Assembly (NCBI GenBank): GCA_026387405.1
Contig: JAPLLV010000032.1
Location: 1 to 48,807 of the forward strand
DNA: 48,807 bases
From: Candidatus Omnitrophota bacterium
GTDB lineage: Bacteria > Omnitrophota > Gorgyraeia > Gygaellales > Profunditerraquicolaceae
Reading direction: 5' to 3'
Under the pieces are notes generated by a model. The model worked only from the letters and a program-made list of their open reading frames with translations, made no database searches and had not been told where the DNA came from. Below are positions 8,783 to 16,939 of the stretch, piece by piece (positions within the stretch are counted from its first letter, which is position 1; each line of letters begins with the position of its first letter). Position numbers and translations under genes: made by a program.

Positions 8783-9502
8783 CTACTTCGCCCCTTTAAC
8801 CTTAATATCTTTGGCCAGGATTACCGCCTCGGCAATTTCGCGCATGGACTTACGGGTATCCATGCTCTGTCTTTGGATTAAACGGAAGGCCTCGGAGGAA
8901 GAGATGTTCGCCTCCTGGGAAAGGATGTCCTTGGCCCGTTCGATAACCTTGCGCGTGGCCAGGGCCTCTTCGGCGCTGCGCGCCCGTAAATCCAGCTCCG
9001 CATTCTCGATGGCAATAGCTGCCTGGTTGGCCAGGGCCGTCAAAAGATCCGTCTCGTGCTTGGTGAATTTATGTTTTTTTGAGGTATAGCAATTAAGCAC
9101 TCCGATAACCCTCCCCTTTACAGCCAAGGGGACGCTGGCCAAAGAACACAGGCTTTCTTTTTTGGCTATATCCTGGTTTAAATAACGTTTGTCTTTCTTG
9201 ATGTCCAACACATAGATAGCCTTATTCCCCTGGGCAACCTCACCGGCAATACCTTCGCCTAATTTCAGGTTGGGCTTCTTGTTGTATGCCTCGGAGATAG
9301 ACTGGGTGGCCCTGACTACCAGCTCTTTTTTTTCAGGGTCAAGAAGCATAAGCGAGGAGATATTGGAATTCATTATCTCCGCGGTCACCTGCACCACTAA
9401 ACGCAGCAATTCTTCCAGGTATAGGCCGGAGGTAATAAGATTGGCCACTTTGGAGATAGCCTCGATCTGCTTTATGTAAATCTTATAATTATCTTTTGCC
9501 AT
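8783..9502 (-). CDS. GAF-ANTAR RNA-binding regulator
   Basis: A 239-residue protein with an N-terminal GAF sensor domain (about 15-165, ending in HETDLLTALANQAAIAIENAEL), a short helical linker and a C-terminal ANTAR domain (about 172-235). The ANTAR part contains ERAKDILSQ...SEAFRLIQRQSMDTRKSMREIAEAVI, the three-helix RNA-binding pattern. ANTAR proteins bind paired hexaloop hairpins and prevent termination, often in nitrogen-related transcripts. The gene lies directly between glnA and nadE, so a role in nitrogen control is likely. No kinase partner and no clear dual-hexaloop target is visible beside it; the ligand of the GAF domain is unknown. Confidence 0.87.
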   Translation of the reverse strand: MAKDNYKIYIKQIEAISKVANLITSGLYLEELLRLVVQVTAEIMNSNISSLMLLDPEKKELVVRATQSISEAYNKKPNLKLGEGIAGEVAQGNKAIYVLDIKKDKRYLNQDIAKKESLCSLASVPLAVKGRVIGVLNCYTSKKHKFTKHETDLLTALANQAAIAIENAELDLRARSAEEALATRKVIERAKDILSQEANISSSEAFRLIQRQSMDTRKSMREIAEAVILAKDIKVKGAK

Positions 9503-9515
9503 CTAGCTTATATCT

Positions 9516-10847
9516 CTAAAGTATCGGCAGGTATTTGTCTACTTCGTATTGCGTGACCTGCGCCTTATACTCATCCCACTCCACCTGTTTGTTGCGGATA
9601 AAATACTCAAATACCTTGTCTCCCAGGCACTCCTTTACGAGGCTGCTCTTCTCGGTAATGCGGATCGCCTCCAGCAAATCCTCCGGCAGCGATTTTATTC
9701 CCGACTTATCCCTTTGTTCTTCGGTCATATGGTAGATATTATCATTTGCCGGATCGGCTAATTTGTAATTCTTCTTAATACCCTCAAGACCGGCGGCCAG
9801 CATAACCGTGAAGGCCAGATAGGGATTACATGCCGGGTCAGGAGAGCGATATTCAATGCGGGTGGCCTTTTCCTTGCCCGGTTTATACATAGGGACGCGG
9901 ATCAATGCCGAACGGTTCATCTGCGCCCAGCAGATATACACCGGGGCCTCGTATCCGGGAACAAGCCGCTTATAGGAATTAACCCACTGGCTGGTGATCG
10001 AGGTGATCTCGGGCGCGTGCTTTAGTAACCCGGCGGTAAAAGATTTACCGATATGCGAGAGATGATATTTTTCCGACTTTTCAAAAAAGGCGTTCTTCTC
10101 TCCCTTGAATAGCGATTGATGCACGTGCATGCCTGAACCATTAATGCCGAATATGGGCTTGGGCATAAAGGTAGCGTATACGCCGTGCTGACGGGCGATC
10201 TCCTTTACTACCAGGCGGTAAGTCATCACATTGTCCGCCATAGTCAAGGCGTCCTTGTAGCGCAGGTCGATCTCGTGCTGGCTGGCAGCTACCTCGTGGT
10301 GGCTGTATTCCACCTGGATCCCCAAAGATTGCATGGTAAGGATGGTATCGCGCCGCAGGTCCTGGGCCACATCCAGGGGCACGAGGTCAAAATACCCTCC
10401 CTGGTCAAGCGGCTTTGGTTCCTGCGCATTGGGAAAATAAAAATATTCCAGCTCCGGTCCGACATAATAGGTATAACCCATGTCCTTGACCCTGGCTAAG
10501 ATCTTTTTCAACACAAAACGCGGGTCTCCCTCATATGGCTTGCCGCTTGGCTCGTAGATATCGCAGAACATCCTGGCCACGCTGTAATTCTCTCCCGAAC
10601 GCCAGGGTATGATCGCGAAGGTATCCGGGTCAGGCCGGGCAACCATGTCGGATTCCTCAATGCGGGCAAAACCCTCGATAGAGGAACCGTCAAAGCCCAT
10701 CCCGTCTTCCAGCGCGCCTTCCAGCTCATTGGGCGTGATGGCAAAACCCTTCAGGAAACCCAGCACATCCGTAAACCAGAGACGGATGAATTTAACGTTA
10801 TTCTCCTTCACAAGCTTAAGTATCTCGCTCTTTGTTTTTTTGGCCAC
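9516..10847 (-). CDS. glnA: Glutamine synthetase type I
   Basis: A 443-residue GSI that makes glutamine from glutamate, ammonia and ATP. It carries the GS signature GFDGSSIEGFARIEESDM, the metal and ATP segments YVGPELEYF and NGSGMHVHQSL, and RIEYRSPDPACNPYLAF. The length and the segment NIYHMTEEQRDKSGI resemble the GSI-alpha group, which lacks the extra insertion of adenylylated GSI-beta, so control by feedback and regulators rather than by adenylylation is inferred. The start is GTG at 10847 behind the strong Shine-Dalgarno GGAGGAG. It follows a response regulator gene by 21 bp and precedes the GAF-ANTAR gene. Confidence 0.97.
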   Translation of the reverse strand: MAKKTKSEILKLVKENNVKFIRLWFTDVLGFLKGFAITPNELEGALEDGMGFDGSSIEGFARIEESDMVARPDPDTFAIIPWRSGENYSVARMFCDIYEPSGKPYEGDPRFVLKKILARVKDMGYTYYVGPELEYFYFPNAQEPKPLDQGGYFDLVPLDVAQDLRRDTILTMQSLGIQVEYSHHEVAASQHEIDLRYKDALTMADNVMTYRLVVKEIARQHGVYATFMPKPIFGINGSGMHVHQSLFKGEKNAFFEKSEKYHLSHIGKSFTAGLLKHAPEITSITSQWVNSYKRLVPGYEAPVYICWAQMNRSALIRVPMYKPGKEKATRIEYRSPDPACNPYLAFTVMLAAGLEGIKKNYKLADPANDNIYHMTEEQRDKSGIKSLPEDLLEAIRITEKSSLVKECLGDKVFEYFIRNKQVEWDEYKAQVTQYEVDKYLPIL

Positions 10848-10868
10848 CTTCTCCTCCTTCGCTAAAAA

Positions 10869-11240
10869 TTATTCCTCAAGTTTATTTTTTATGATCGCCA
10901 GCAGTTCCTTGGTATCAAAAGGCTTGGCAACGAATATATTCCCGCCTATTTTATGATCCTGCCACCGGGCCTCTTCTTTCTCTACTATGCCGGTGAGAAA
11001 TACAACCGGGATATTACGGGTCTCTTCGCTCTCCCTGAGCACCGCTGCCATGGCTGCCCCATCCATTCCCGGCATCATCACATCCAGGATGATCAAATCC
11101 GGGCTCTCTACCTTGGCCTTTTCCAGGCCTTCCTCGCTATCGTAGGCGGTAACTACCTGATAGCGGTTTGACTTCAACCGCTTGCTTAAAACTGCAACCA
11201 TATCCGGATCATCATCAACTACCAAGATTTTTTTAGCCAT
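10869..11240 (-). CDS. Single-domain response regulator
   Basis: A 123-residue receiver domain with Asp10/Asp11, phospho-acceptor Asp53 (ILDVMMPGMDG) and Lys106 (VAKPFDT). There is no output domain. It starts at the base after the aminotransferase stop codon, so the two are probably translationally coupled, and glnA follows by 21 bp. It is similar to but clearly distinct from the second receiver at 6658-7044. Confidence 0.93.
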   Translation of the reverse strand: MAKKILVVDDDPDMVAVLSKRLKSNRYQVVTAYDSEEGLEKAKVESPDLIILDVMMPGMDGAAMAAVLRESEETRNIPVVFLTGIVEKEEARWQDHKIGGNIFVAKPFDTKELLAIIKNKLEE

Positions 11241-12398
11241 TTACGACCTCTTTTTCAAGAATATCTCGATCCTCGCCAGGGCACTCTTGAGATTCTCTAT
11301 GCTGGAGGCGTAAGAAATCCTGATATAACCTTCCCCGGAATCCCCAAAGGCAGTTCCCGGCACAACCGCCACTTTTTGCTCCGCGAGAAGACGCCTGGAA
11401 AATTCAATCGAGGAAAGACGGGTGGTTTTTATCGAGGGAAAGGCGTAGAACGCCCCTTGCGGCCTGCTGCAACGCAAACCCAGACGGTTTAGCCCGTCGA
11501 TGACAAATTCTCTCCTTCTCCTATACTCCCGCTTCATTTCTTCAACCGATTTCTTGCCGCTCTCAAGCGCTTCGCTAGCCGCCATCTGACTGGTAATAGG
11601 CACGCACATAATGGTATATTGGTGGATCTTGGTCATGGCCGCGATTATCTCTTTGGGCCCGCAGGCATACCCCACGCGCCAGCCGGTCATGGCAAAGGCC
11701 TTGGAAAATCCGTTAAGGTAAACCGTGCTTACCTTTGTCCCGGGCAAGGTAGCAAAAGGCACATGTTCAAAATCATAGGTCAGGTCCCCATAAACCTCAT
11801 CGCTGATCGCAATTAATTTATGCGCGGACAACACCTTGCTCAACGCAGACAGTTCTTTCCTGGTATAAGAAATGCCCGTAGGATTACAGGGATAATTTAA
11901 GACCACGGCCTTTGTTTTTTCATCAATAGCTTTTAGAAGTTTTCCCGTCGTAAGCTTAAATCCATCTTTAGAGGTATCAATATAAACCGGTATGCCGCCG
12001 GCAAGCTCCGTTACCGGCCCGTAAGAAACGTAACTCGGGACAGGAACCAGGACTTTGTCTCCGGGGTTTAATAATGCCCTGAGCGCCAGGTCCACGCCCT
12101 CGCTTACGCCCACGGTGATCAGGATCTCCTCGTCCGGGCTATATTCCAGGCCATAGCGATTTTTCAGGTAACGGCTCAATCCCAAACGCAGCTTATAAAG
12201 CCCTTTGTTCGAGGTATAAGAGGTAAAACCCTGCTCCAGCGAATAAATCCCTGCCTCCCGGATCTGCCAGGGGGTGACAAAATCCGGCTCACCCACGCCC
12301 AGCGAGATCACGTCTTTCATCCCGAGCACCAGGTCAAAGAATGCCCTGATCCCCGAGGGTTGCATGTTTTTTACTTTTTCAGAAATAAAATCACTCAT
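11241..12398 (-). CDS. PLP-dependent aminotransferase, class I/II
   Basis: A 385-residue fold-type I aminotransferase of the aspartate/aromatic/alanine group. The substrate phosphate-anchoring region, NYPCNPTGISY, SDEVYGDLTY and the PLP lysine in NGFSKAFAMTGWRVGYA are all present, as is the C-terminal arginine segment GYIRISYASS. Position after an Lrp/AsnC regulator and before glnA suggests amino acid-glutamate exchange; the exact substrate cannot be read from sequence. The ATG at 12398 has no good Shine-Dalgarno; four TTTAGCG heptamers occupy that position. Confidence 0.92.
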   Translation of the reverse strand: MSDFISEKVKNMQPSGIRAFFDLVLGMKDVISLGVGEPDFVTPWQIREAGIYSLEQGFTSYTSNKGLYKLRLGLSRYLKNRYGLEYSPDEEILITVGVSEGVDLALRALLNPGDKVLVPVPSYVSYGPVTELAGGIPVYIDTSKDGFKLTTGKLLKAIDEKTKAVVLNYPCNPTGISYTRKELSALSKVLSAHKLIAISDEVYGDLTYDFEHVPFATLPGTKVSTVYLNGFSKAFAMTGWRVGYACGPKEIIAAMTKIHQYTIMCVPITSQMAASEALESGKKSVEEMKREYRRRREFVIDGLNRLGLRCSRPQGAFYAFPSIKTTRLSSIEFSRRLLAEQKVAVVPGTAFGDSGEGYIRISYASSIENLKSALARIEIFLKKRS

Positions 12399-12480
12399 TT
12401 TAGCGTTTAGCGTTTAGCGTTTAGCGGATAGGTTTTGAATTTTTTTCTAAACGCTATCCGCTCTACGCTCTACGCTATTA
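12399..12480. repeat. Heptamer tandem array with inverted arm
   Basis: Four exact TTTAGCG units (12399-12426) abut the aminotransferase start codon. Further on are TAAACGC, TATCCGC and two TCTACGC units, running to the AsnC stop codon. AGCGGATAG (12423-12431) and CTATCCGCT (12454-12462) form an inverted repeat. On the minus strand this array fills the whole space between the two genes, including the ribosome-binding position. Confidence 0.85.
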
Positions 12481-12963
12481 ATACGATATTGCTATCCGCT
12501 TATTCTCTTCCCTGTGCTTCAGGATCATGCCGTCTTCTTTGTATTTTTTGAGCAAGAAATGGGTGGTCGTGCCTTTGATATTCTCTAAGGGCGACAATTT
12601 CTCCGCCACAAACCTGGCCACGGTGTTCAGGTCCTTGCCCTCGACGATCAAAAGCAGGTCATAGGTGCCGGAAATAAGATAACAGCTGGTAACTTCGGCA
12701 AACGAATAGATACGTTCGGCCACCTTATCAAAACCCACATCTTTTTGGGGGGTAATATTTACCTCGATCAGTGCCCGGACGCTTGAGCCTTCAATTTTTA
12801 CAAGCTCCCGGTTGATCACTGCCTTGTAACCCAAAATAACGCCCTCTTTTTCATACTTCTTTATGGACTGTTTGATGGACTCCGGCTTCTTCTTTAGCAT
12901 CTTGGCGATATCCCCAACTTCAGCGCGGCCATTTTTTTCCAATATTTCCAATATCTCATCCAT
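12478..12963 (-). CDS. Lrp/AsnC-family transcriptional regulator
   Basis: A 161-residue protein with an N-terminal winged helix (IAKMLKKKPESIKQSIKKYEKEGVI...) and a C-terminal RAM ligand-binding domain (about 70-140; YLISGTYDLLLIVEGKD is the family's core). ATG 12963 follows a strong GGAGG. It heads the long operon, downstream of a good promoter at 13045-13073. Lrp/AsnC proteins sense amino acids; control of the adjacent aminotransferase and glnA, and autoregulation, are likely but inferred. Confidence 0.9.
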   Translation of the reverse strand: MDEILEILEKNGRAEVGDIAKMLKKKPESIKQSIKKYEKEGVILGYKAVINRELVKIEGSSVRALIEVNITPQKDVGFDKVAERIYSFAEVTSCYLISGTYDLLLIVEGKDLNTVARFVAEKLSPLENIKGTTTHFLLKKYKEDGMILKHREENKRIAISY

Positions 12964-13044
12964 ATATGTCCCTCCGTTTGGAGTGAAATAAACCCCTTAG
13001 GCCAGGGTAAATAGCCGGCCTTCTCTTTAGCAACTTAGGTAATT

Positions 13045-13073
13045 AGTATATATTATAGGTAAGACCTGGTCAA
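13045..13073 (-). promoter_or_regulatory. Sigma70-type promoter of the AsnC-glnA-nadE-KS operon
   Basis: On the minus strand, -35 TTGACC (13068-13073) and -10 TATACT (13045-13050) are separated by exactly 17 bases. The leader to the AsnC start is about 75 bases and contains a short AGGCC/GGCCT stem. No comparable promoter was seen within the following 11 kb. Confidence 0.72.
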
Positions 13074-13098
13074 GCAGAAATAGCGGGAGAAACGGCAA

Positions 13099-13752
13099 TT
13101 AAAAGACTATTTTTAGTTTGGTTCCCAATACGTTGGCATCTACCCAATCCCCGGGGTTTCTTGTACTCTGCAACATATAATAAACCTCTCCCCTTACATT
13201 TTTAGTTATGCTTACGCCCAGGCCGAAACAAAACCTATTCTGATTGAACATGTTGGTTCCACCAAGGCTAAAGAAAGCTTCATCGCCAATATAAGGCTGG
13301 ATATTGAACCTGGTAAACTTCCAAGGCAACTTCATCGTTATTTTATTACGATATCTTCCGGAATCAGCCTGATAGGCAAAATGACGGTACTCTATGCGGT
13401 TACGATCTTCAAAACTAAAACCCGCAAGATCCCATAGCAAACTCGCAGCCAGATAAGGCTCCTCTTCCGCCATGAATTTGCCTTTTTTTAATTCAAATAC
13501 CTGCCGATACCCTCCTCCGATACTTAAATATTTCTTTATGCTGTAGAAAAAGCCCGCGTCATAATGATGATAATAGAACTGATCAACATTATCCCCCCAG
13601 CGGAATTCCTGTTCTAACGCTATCTTTGAATCTTTGTTGATGCTGAATTCCTCTACATCGGTATTCCACACCTGGAAGTCTCCGTCATCATAAGCAGACG
13701 CGGAACCGGATATCAATAATAATATACCGATCAATATTAAGCTTTCCTTCAC
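13099..13752 (-). CDS. Outer-membrane beta-barrel protein, DUF2490-like
   Basis: A 217-residue protein with a signal peptide (MKESLILIGILLLISGSASA) cleaved before YDDGDFQVWN. The mature part is a run of amphipathic strands rich in aromatic and Tyr/Arg residues (EQEFRWG, YHHYDAGFFYS, LSIGGGYRQVF, NRIEYRHFAY, VRGEVYYML) and ends in hydrophobic-Phe (LKIVF), as in outer-membrane barrels. The pattern resembles DUF2490 proteins, whose function is not established. The start is GTG at 13752. A 10-bp inverted repeat lies just upstream. Confidence 0.75.
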   Translation of the reverse strand: MKESLILIGILLLISGSASAYDDGDFQVWNTDVEEFSINKDSKIALEQEFRWGDNVDQFYYHHYDAGFFYSIKKYLSIGGGYRQVFELKKGKFMAEEEPYLAASLLWDLAGFSFEDRNRIEYRHFAYQADSGRYRNKITMKLPWKFTRFNIQPYIGDEAFFSLGGTNMFNQNRFCFGLGVSITKNVRGEVYYMLQSTRNPGDWVDANVLGTKLKIVF

Positions 13753-13754
13753 CC

Positions 13755-13825
13755 CGCACCTTCTCTCTTATTCAAGATTTTTTCTTTATCCCTAATATTA
13801 CTGATTTGAATTCTTAGAAGGTGCG
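13755..13825. repeat. 10-bp inverted repeat with long loop
   Basis: CGCACCTTCT (13755-13764) and AGAAGGTGCG (13816-13825) are exact reverse complements around a 51-base AT-rich loop that contains a further TTCAA/TTGAA pairing. It fills the space between the QueG-like and DUF2490-like genes. The left arm abuts the GTG start and contributes its GGTGCGG ribosome-binding region, so folding could mask translation initiation. Confidence 0.6.
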
Positions 13826-13833
13826 AGGTTCAC

Positions 13834-14505
13834 CTAGCCTCTCCCTTTACAGCATTTCAGGCAGAGCCCGCAGACATACTGGTCCACGAGATGCGCATTT
13901 TGGAATTCTTTTAATTTCGCAAAACAGAGCTGGAGGTTAAAATCTTCAGGGTCAGGCTTTATGGCCTTGGCCGGACAAACCTCTATACAGGCGCGGCAGG
14001 GACCGCAGCCGTCTTTAATGGGCTTATCTGTCTTTAACGGCATATCGGTCAGCACGGTGACAAGCCGGAACTGGCTGCCTAACGTTTTATGCACCAATAA
14101 ATTATTCCTTCCTATCCAACCCAGTCCGGCCAAATAACCTATTCTTTTGTGCGAAAGGTGTCCCTTTAGTTTATCCCAATCCACGATCTGCGAGGCGGCA
14201 ATGGGTAAAGCGAGGTATCCTTTGTCCTGGATATAATTACCCAGGCGTAAAGCAGCCTGGTCGAGAAAGGCATTGACTGTTTTATAATGATGATAGTAGA
14301 GCCGGTCCGGCGTATCGGCCAACTCTTCCAATATCCCGTGCGTAAGCCTGGAGCCAAAACAGATTGCCCGGTCTACTTTCGCCAATATTTTGTCTGCGAT
14401 AAGAAAATCCTGTTTTATCTCTTTAATATCGGCTACGCCGAATATATCCACCCCTAACTCCCGACACAATTTCTCTAGTTCAATATAATTCTTATTTTTA
14501 TCCAT
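13834..14505 (-). CDS. Short QueG-like 4Fe-4S protein
   Basis: A 223-residue protein related to epoxyqueuosine reductase. It has the conserved segment IGYLAGLGWIGRNNLLVHKTLGSQFRLVTVLTD and a ferredoxin-like cluster set, CGPCRACIEVCPAKAI and CGLCLKCC. QueG itself is usually over 300 residues with HEAT-like repeats at the C-terminus; here the protein stops just after the second cysteine cluster. It may be a QueG-family electron-transfer protein of unknown substrate rather than a true QueG. The neighbour mnmG is another tRNA-modification gene, which is suggestive but weak support. Confidence 0.75.
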   Translation of the reverse strand: MDKNKNYIELEKLCRELGVDIFGVADIKEIKQDFLIADKILAKVDRAICFGSRLTHGILEELADTPDRLYYHHYKTVNAFLDQAALRLGNYIQDKGYLALPIAASQIVDWDKLKGHLSHKRIGYLAGLGWIGRNNLLVHKTLGSQFRLVTVLTDMPLKTDKPIKDGCGPCRACIEVCPAKAIKPDPEDFNLQLCFAKLKEFQNAHLVDQYVCGLCLKCCKGRG

Positions 14506-14556
14506 TCAATTCCGTTCGTGTCCAATCCGCGAATTGTCTTTGTGAGAGATATAACT

Positions 14557-14634
14557 CGTCATTGCGAGCGAACGCAGTGAGCGAAGCAATCTCTAAATCG
14601 TGATTGCTTCGCCCCTTCGGGGCTCGCAATGACG
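14557..14634. repeat. GTCATTGCGAG palindromic element, copy 1
   Basis: Outer arms GTCATTGCGAG/CTCGCAATGAC and inner arms GAAGCAATC/GATTGCTTC bracket a central loop. The right spacer GCCCCTTCGGGGC is itself a small hairpin. The element begins at the stop codon of mnmG. Three other copies occur in the window at 20441, 26149 and 31812. Confidence 0.92.
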
Positions 14635-16503
14635 CTAATTTGAACAACAGTAATTCACTTTTTTAAGATATACCATCAGTATGGAAATGGCTGCCGGTGT
14701 TACGCCGGAGATACGCGAGGCCTGGCCAAGATTAAGAGGCCTTAACTTGTCTAGTTTCTCTTTGATCTCGCGGGAGAGCCCGTTCACCAGGGTATAATCC
14801 AATCCTTTGGGTAATTTTATTTTCTCTATGTTCCTGAAGCGGTCTACCTCCCGTATCTGCCTCTCAATGAATCCAGAGTATTTTACCTCTATCTCAACCT
14901 GGCGCAAGGTATTTTCTGCCATAGGCGCGCTGATGAACCCGGCGCCTAAAAGGGCTTTCAGGGTTACCTCCGGCCTTTTTAAGACCTCCTCCAGGGTAAC
15001 GCTTTTTTTGATCAAGGAACTGTGCATCCGGGATAGGGTTTTATTTACTTCTGGGCCGGGTTTAAGGCGGGCGCTCTTTAGAAGACTGATCCCTTCCTTG
15101 ACCGCCTTAACCTTACTTTCAGTCCCGCGATAATCCTTTTCCTCCACCAAACCCAGCTCATATCCGATCTTGCTTAATCGTATATCCGCGTTATCCTCGC
15201 GCAGGATAAGACGATACTCTACCCGCGAAGTAAACATGCGGTATGGCTCCTGCGTTCCTTTGGTAGTCAAGTCATCTATCAATACCCCGATGTAACCGCT
15301 GGACCTGTCCAGGATAAACGGTTCTTTGCCTTTGACCTTGAGCGCCGCGTTAATCCCCGCCACCAATCCCTGGGCCGCAGCCTCTTCATAACCGGTAGTG
15401 CCGTTGATCTGGCCGGCAAAAAAAAGGTTCTGGATCAATTTTGCCTCCAGCGTCGGGTAGATTTGAGTCGGCTCAACCACTGAATGTTCAATGCCATAGC
15501 CGAAACGCGCCACCTTTACCTCTTCCAATCCCGCAATGGAATGCAGAATCTCAAGCTGCACTTCCTCGGGCAAACTAGTGGAAAGGCCGTTGGGATATAT
15601 TAGATCCGAATCCAGGCCTTGCGGCTCCAGGAATATCTGATGCCGGGGTTTATCCGCGAATTTAACGATCTTGTCCTCCACCGACGGACAATAGCGCACT
15701 CCGGTGGACTTGATGATACCCGCGTACAAAGGCGACTTATCCAGATTATCCAGGATTATTTTATGAGTACGCTGATTGGTATAAGTAATGTAGCAGGGGA
15801 TCTGCGGCCGGGTAATTTCTCCGGTCGAGAAGGAAAACGGACGCGCGGGATCATCGCCCTCCTGTATTTTAAGAGAGGAATAATTAATCGTATTCTTATC
15901 CAGGCGCGGGCAGGTGCCGGTTTTGAATCTAAGGATTTTTAATCCCAGCGCGCGTAAATTATCATCAAGGCTGATCGCGGCCGGCTCATTGATACGGCCT
16001 CCACTATGGTGTTTTAGGCCCACGTGGATAATCCCGTTGAGAAATGTGCCGGAACAAAGAACAACGCTATCCGCCATGATCTCTTCTTTGTCCGTGGCGA
16101 TACCCAGAACTCTCCCTCCCTTGACCAATATCTTTTCTACTTCCGCTTCTTTAACGGTTAGATCGTCCTGTTGGGAAACCAGGCTTTTCATATAACGGTT
16201 ATACATATCCATATCGATCTGGGCGCGCGAGGATTGCACTGCCGCCCCCTTGGAGGCATTCAAGATACGAAACTGTATCCCGCAGGCATCCGCGGCACGC
16301 CCCATCTGGCCGCCCAGCGCGTCAATCTCTTTGACCAGCTGCCCCTTACCTACGCCTCCGATAGCCGGATTACAACTCATCAGGCCTATAGTATCTTTAT
16401 TCATGGTAAGCATAAGCGTGCTGCTCCCCATGCGCGCCGAAGCCAATGCCGCCTCAATGCCTGCGTGCCCCCCACCTATAACTATAACCGCGAATTTATC
16501 CAT
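14635..16503 (-). CDS. mnmG: tRNA uridine-5-carboxymethylaminomethyl modification enzyme MnmG (GidA)
   Basis: A 622-residue FAD enzyme that with MnmE forms the cmnm5U34 modification in tRNA. It has the FAD-binding VIGGGHAGIEAA near the N-terminus, SCNPAIGGVGKGQLVKEIDALGG, the family-specific GTFLNGIIHVG and RFKTGTCPRL, a second nucleotide segment FFAGQINGTTGYEEAAAQG, and the C-terminal helical domain (LNLGQASRISGVTPAAISILMVYL). The length is normal. Its stop codon abuts the palindromic element. It starts 5 bp after the small unknown gene, with which it probably forms an operon. No mnmE is in the window. Confidence 0.97.
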   Translation of the reverse strand: MDKFAVIVIGGGHAGIEAALASARMGSSTLMLTMNKDTIGLMSCNPAIGGVGKGQLVKEIDALGGQMGRAADACGIQFRILNASKGAAVQSSRAQIDMDMYNRYMKSLVSQQDDLTVKEAEVEKILVKGGRVLGIATDKEEIMADSVVLCSGTFLNGIIHVGLKHHSGGRINEPAAISLDDNLRALGLKILRFKTGTCPRLDKNTINYSSLKIQEGDDPARPFSFSTGEITRPQIPCYITYTNQRTHKIILDNLDKSPLYAGIIKSTGVRYCPSVEDKIVKFADKPRHQIFLEPQGLDSDLIYPNGLSTSLPEEVQLEILHSIAGLEEVKVARFGYGIEHSVVEPTQIYPTLEAKLIQNLFFAGQINGTTGYEEAAAQGLVAGINAALKVKGKEPFILDRSSGYIGVLIDDLTTKGTQEPYRMFTSRVEYRLILREDNADIRLSKIGYELGLVEEKDYRGTESKVKAVKEGISLLKSARLKPGPEVNKTLSRMHSSLIKKSVTLEEVLKRPEVTLKALLGAGFISAPMAENTLRQVEIEVKYSGFIERQIREVDRFRNIEKIKLPKGLDYTLVNGLSREIKEKLDKLRPLNLGQASRISGVTPAAISILMVYLKKVNYCCSN

Positions 16504-16508
16504 TTTTT

Positions 16509-16823
16509 TTAATTTTTCCTAAAAATATTTTCAACTTTCAGGCTTGTCTTGTACGCCGCCGCTATTTCATTTGCCTTGTTTACGAATTCTTTTAAGAGCG
16601 CCTTTGACTTACGCGCATCCGACAGATTAAAGTGCATGCCTCGGAAAACCGCCACTGCGCGGTTTACGCCCGCAACCTTTAACTCGAAAGTAGCAATAGA
16701 CAAAGTCACCCGTGCGTTGATATCGGAAAAAAGGTTCTGTGCCTCTCCCGGCGCAAGGCTATTCTTCCATACCAACCGCACCAATAGATCCCCCTCAGAA
16801 ACGGATAAACCTGCTATATTCAT
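16509..16823 (-). CDS. Small unknown protein upstream of mnmG
   Basis: I do not recognise this 104-residue protein. I chose the ATG at 16823 (MNIAGLSVSEG) rather than one 45 bases upstream, because AAAGGGG sits at the right distance before it and the upstream extension only translates a dispersed repeat. The protein has predicted beta strands, then a helical C-terminal half (LSDARKSKALLKEFVNKANEIAAAYKTSL). There is no signal peptide or membrane segment. It ends 5 bp before mnmG. Confidence 0.6.
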   Translation of the reverse strand: MNIAGLSVSEGDLLVRLVWKNSLAPGEAQNLFSDINARVTLSIATFELKVAGVNRAVAVFRGMHFNLSDARKSKALLKEFVNKANEIAAAYKTSLKVENIFRKN

Positions 16824-16833
16824 ATAATCACGC

Positions 16834-16864
16834 CCCTTTCTCTTCCACCGCGGGTCTGGAAGAG
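16834..16864. repeat. Dispersed hairpin repeat (CCGCGGGTCTGGA), copy 1
   Basis: Arms CTCTTCCA and TGGAAGAG pair around CCGCGGGTC. The core CCACCGCGGGTCTGGAA, with the flanking CCCTTT, recurs at 34506-34537 at the end of the giant gene. Translated on the minus strand both copies read PDPRW(K/R)RKG. Confidence 0.75.
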
Positions 16865-16865
16865 A

Positions 16866-16898
16866 CAATAAAACCGGGTCCTGTATTCAAGGCCCGGT
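16866..16898 (-). terminator. Intrinsic terminator after nrdJ
   Basis: On the minus strand, ACCGGG at 16898-16893 pairs with CCCGGT at 16878-16873; inside, CCT pairs with AGG around a 7-base loop. TTTTATT follows immediately. It lies about 42 bases after the ribonucleotide reductase stop codon. Confidence 0.82.
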
Positions 16899-16939
16899 CT
16901 TTTCATTTCAATCAGAATAATAGTATTAAAAATCCCCAG

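Noticed and set aside
13068-13073. TATAAT at 13054-13059 as the -10 of the AsnC promoter
   Set aside because: It would leave a spacer of only about 8 bases to TTGACC; TATACT at 17 bases is the consistent choice.
16824-16868. N-terminal extension of the small gene before mnmG
   Set aside because: It translates a dispersed hairpin repeat shared with the giant gene's end; a well-spaced Shine-Dalgarno favours the internal ATG.
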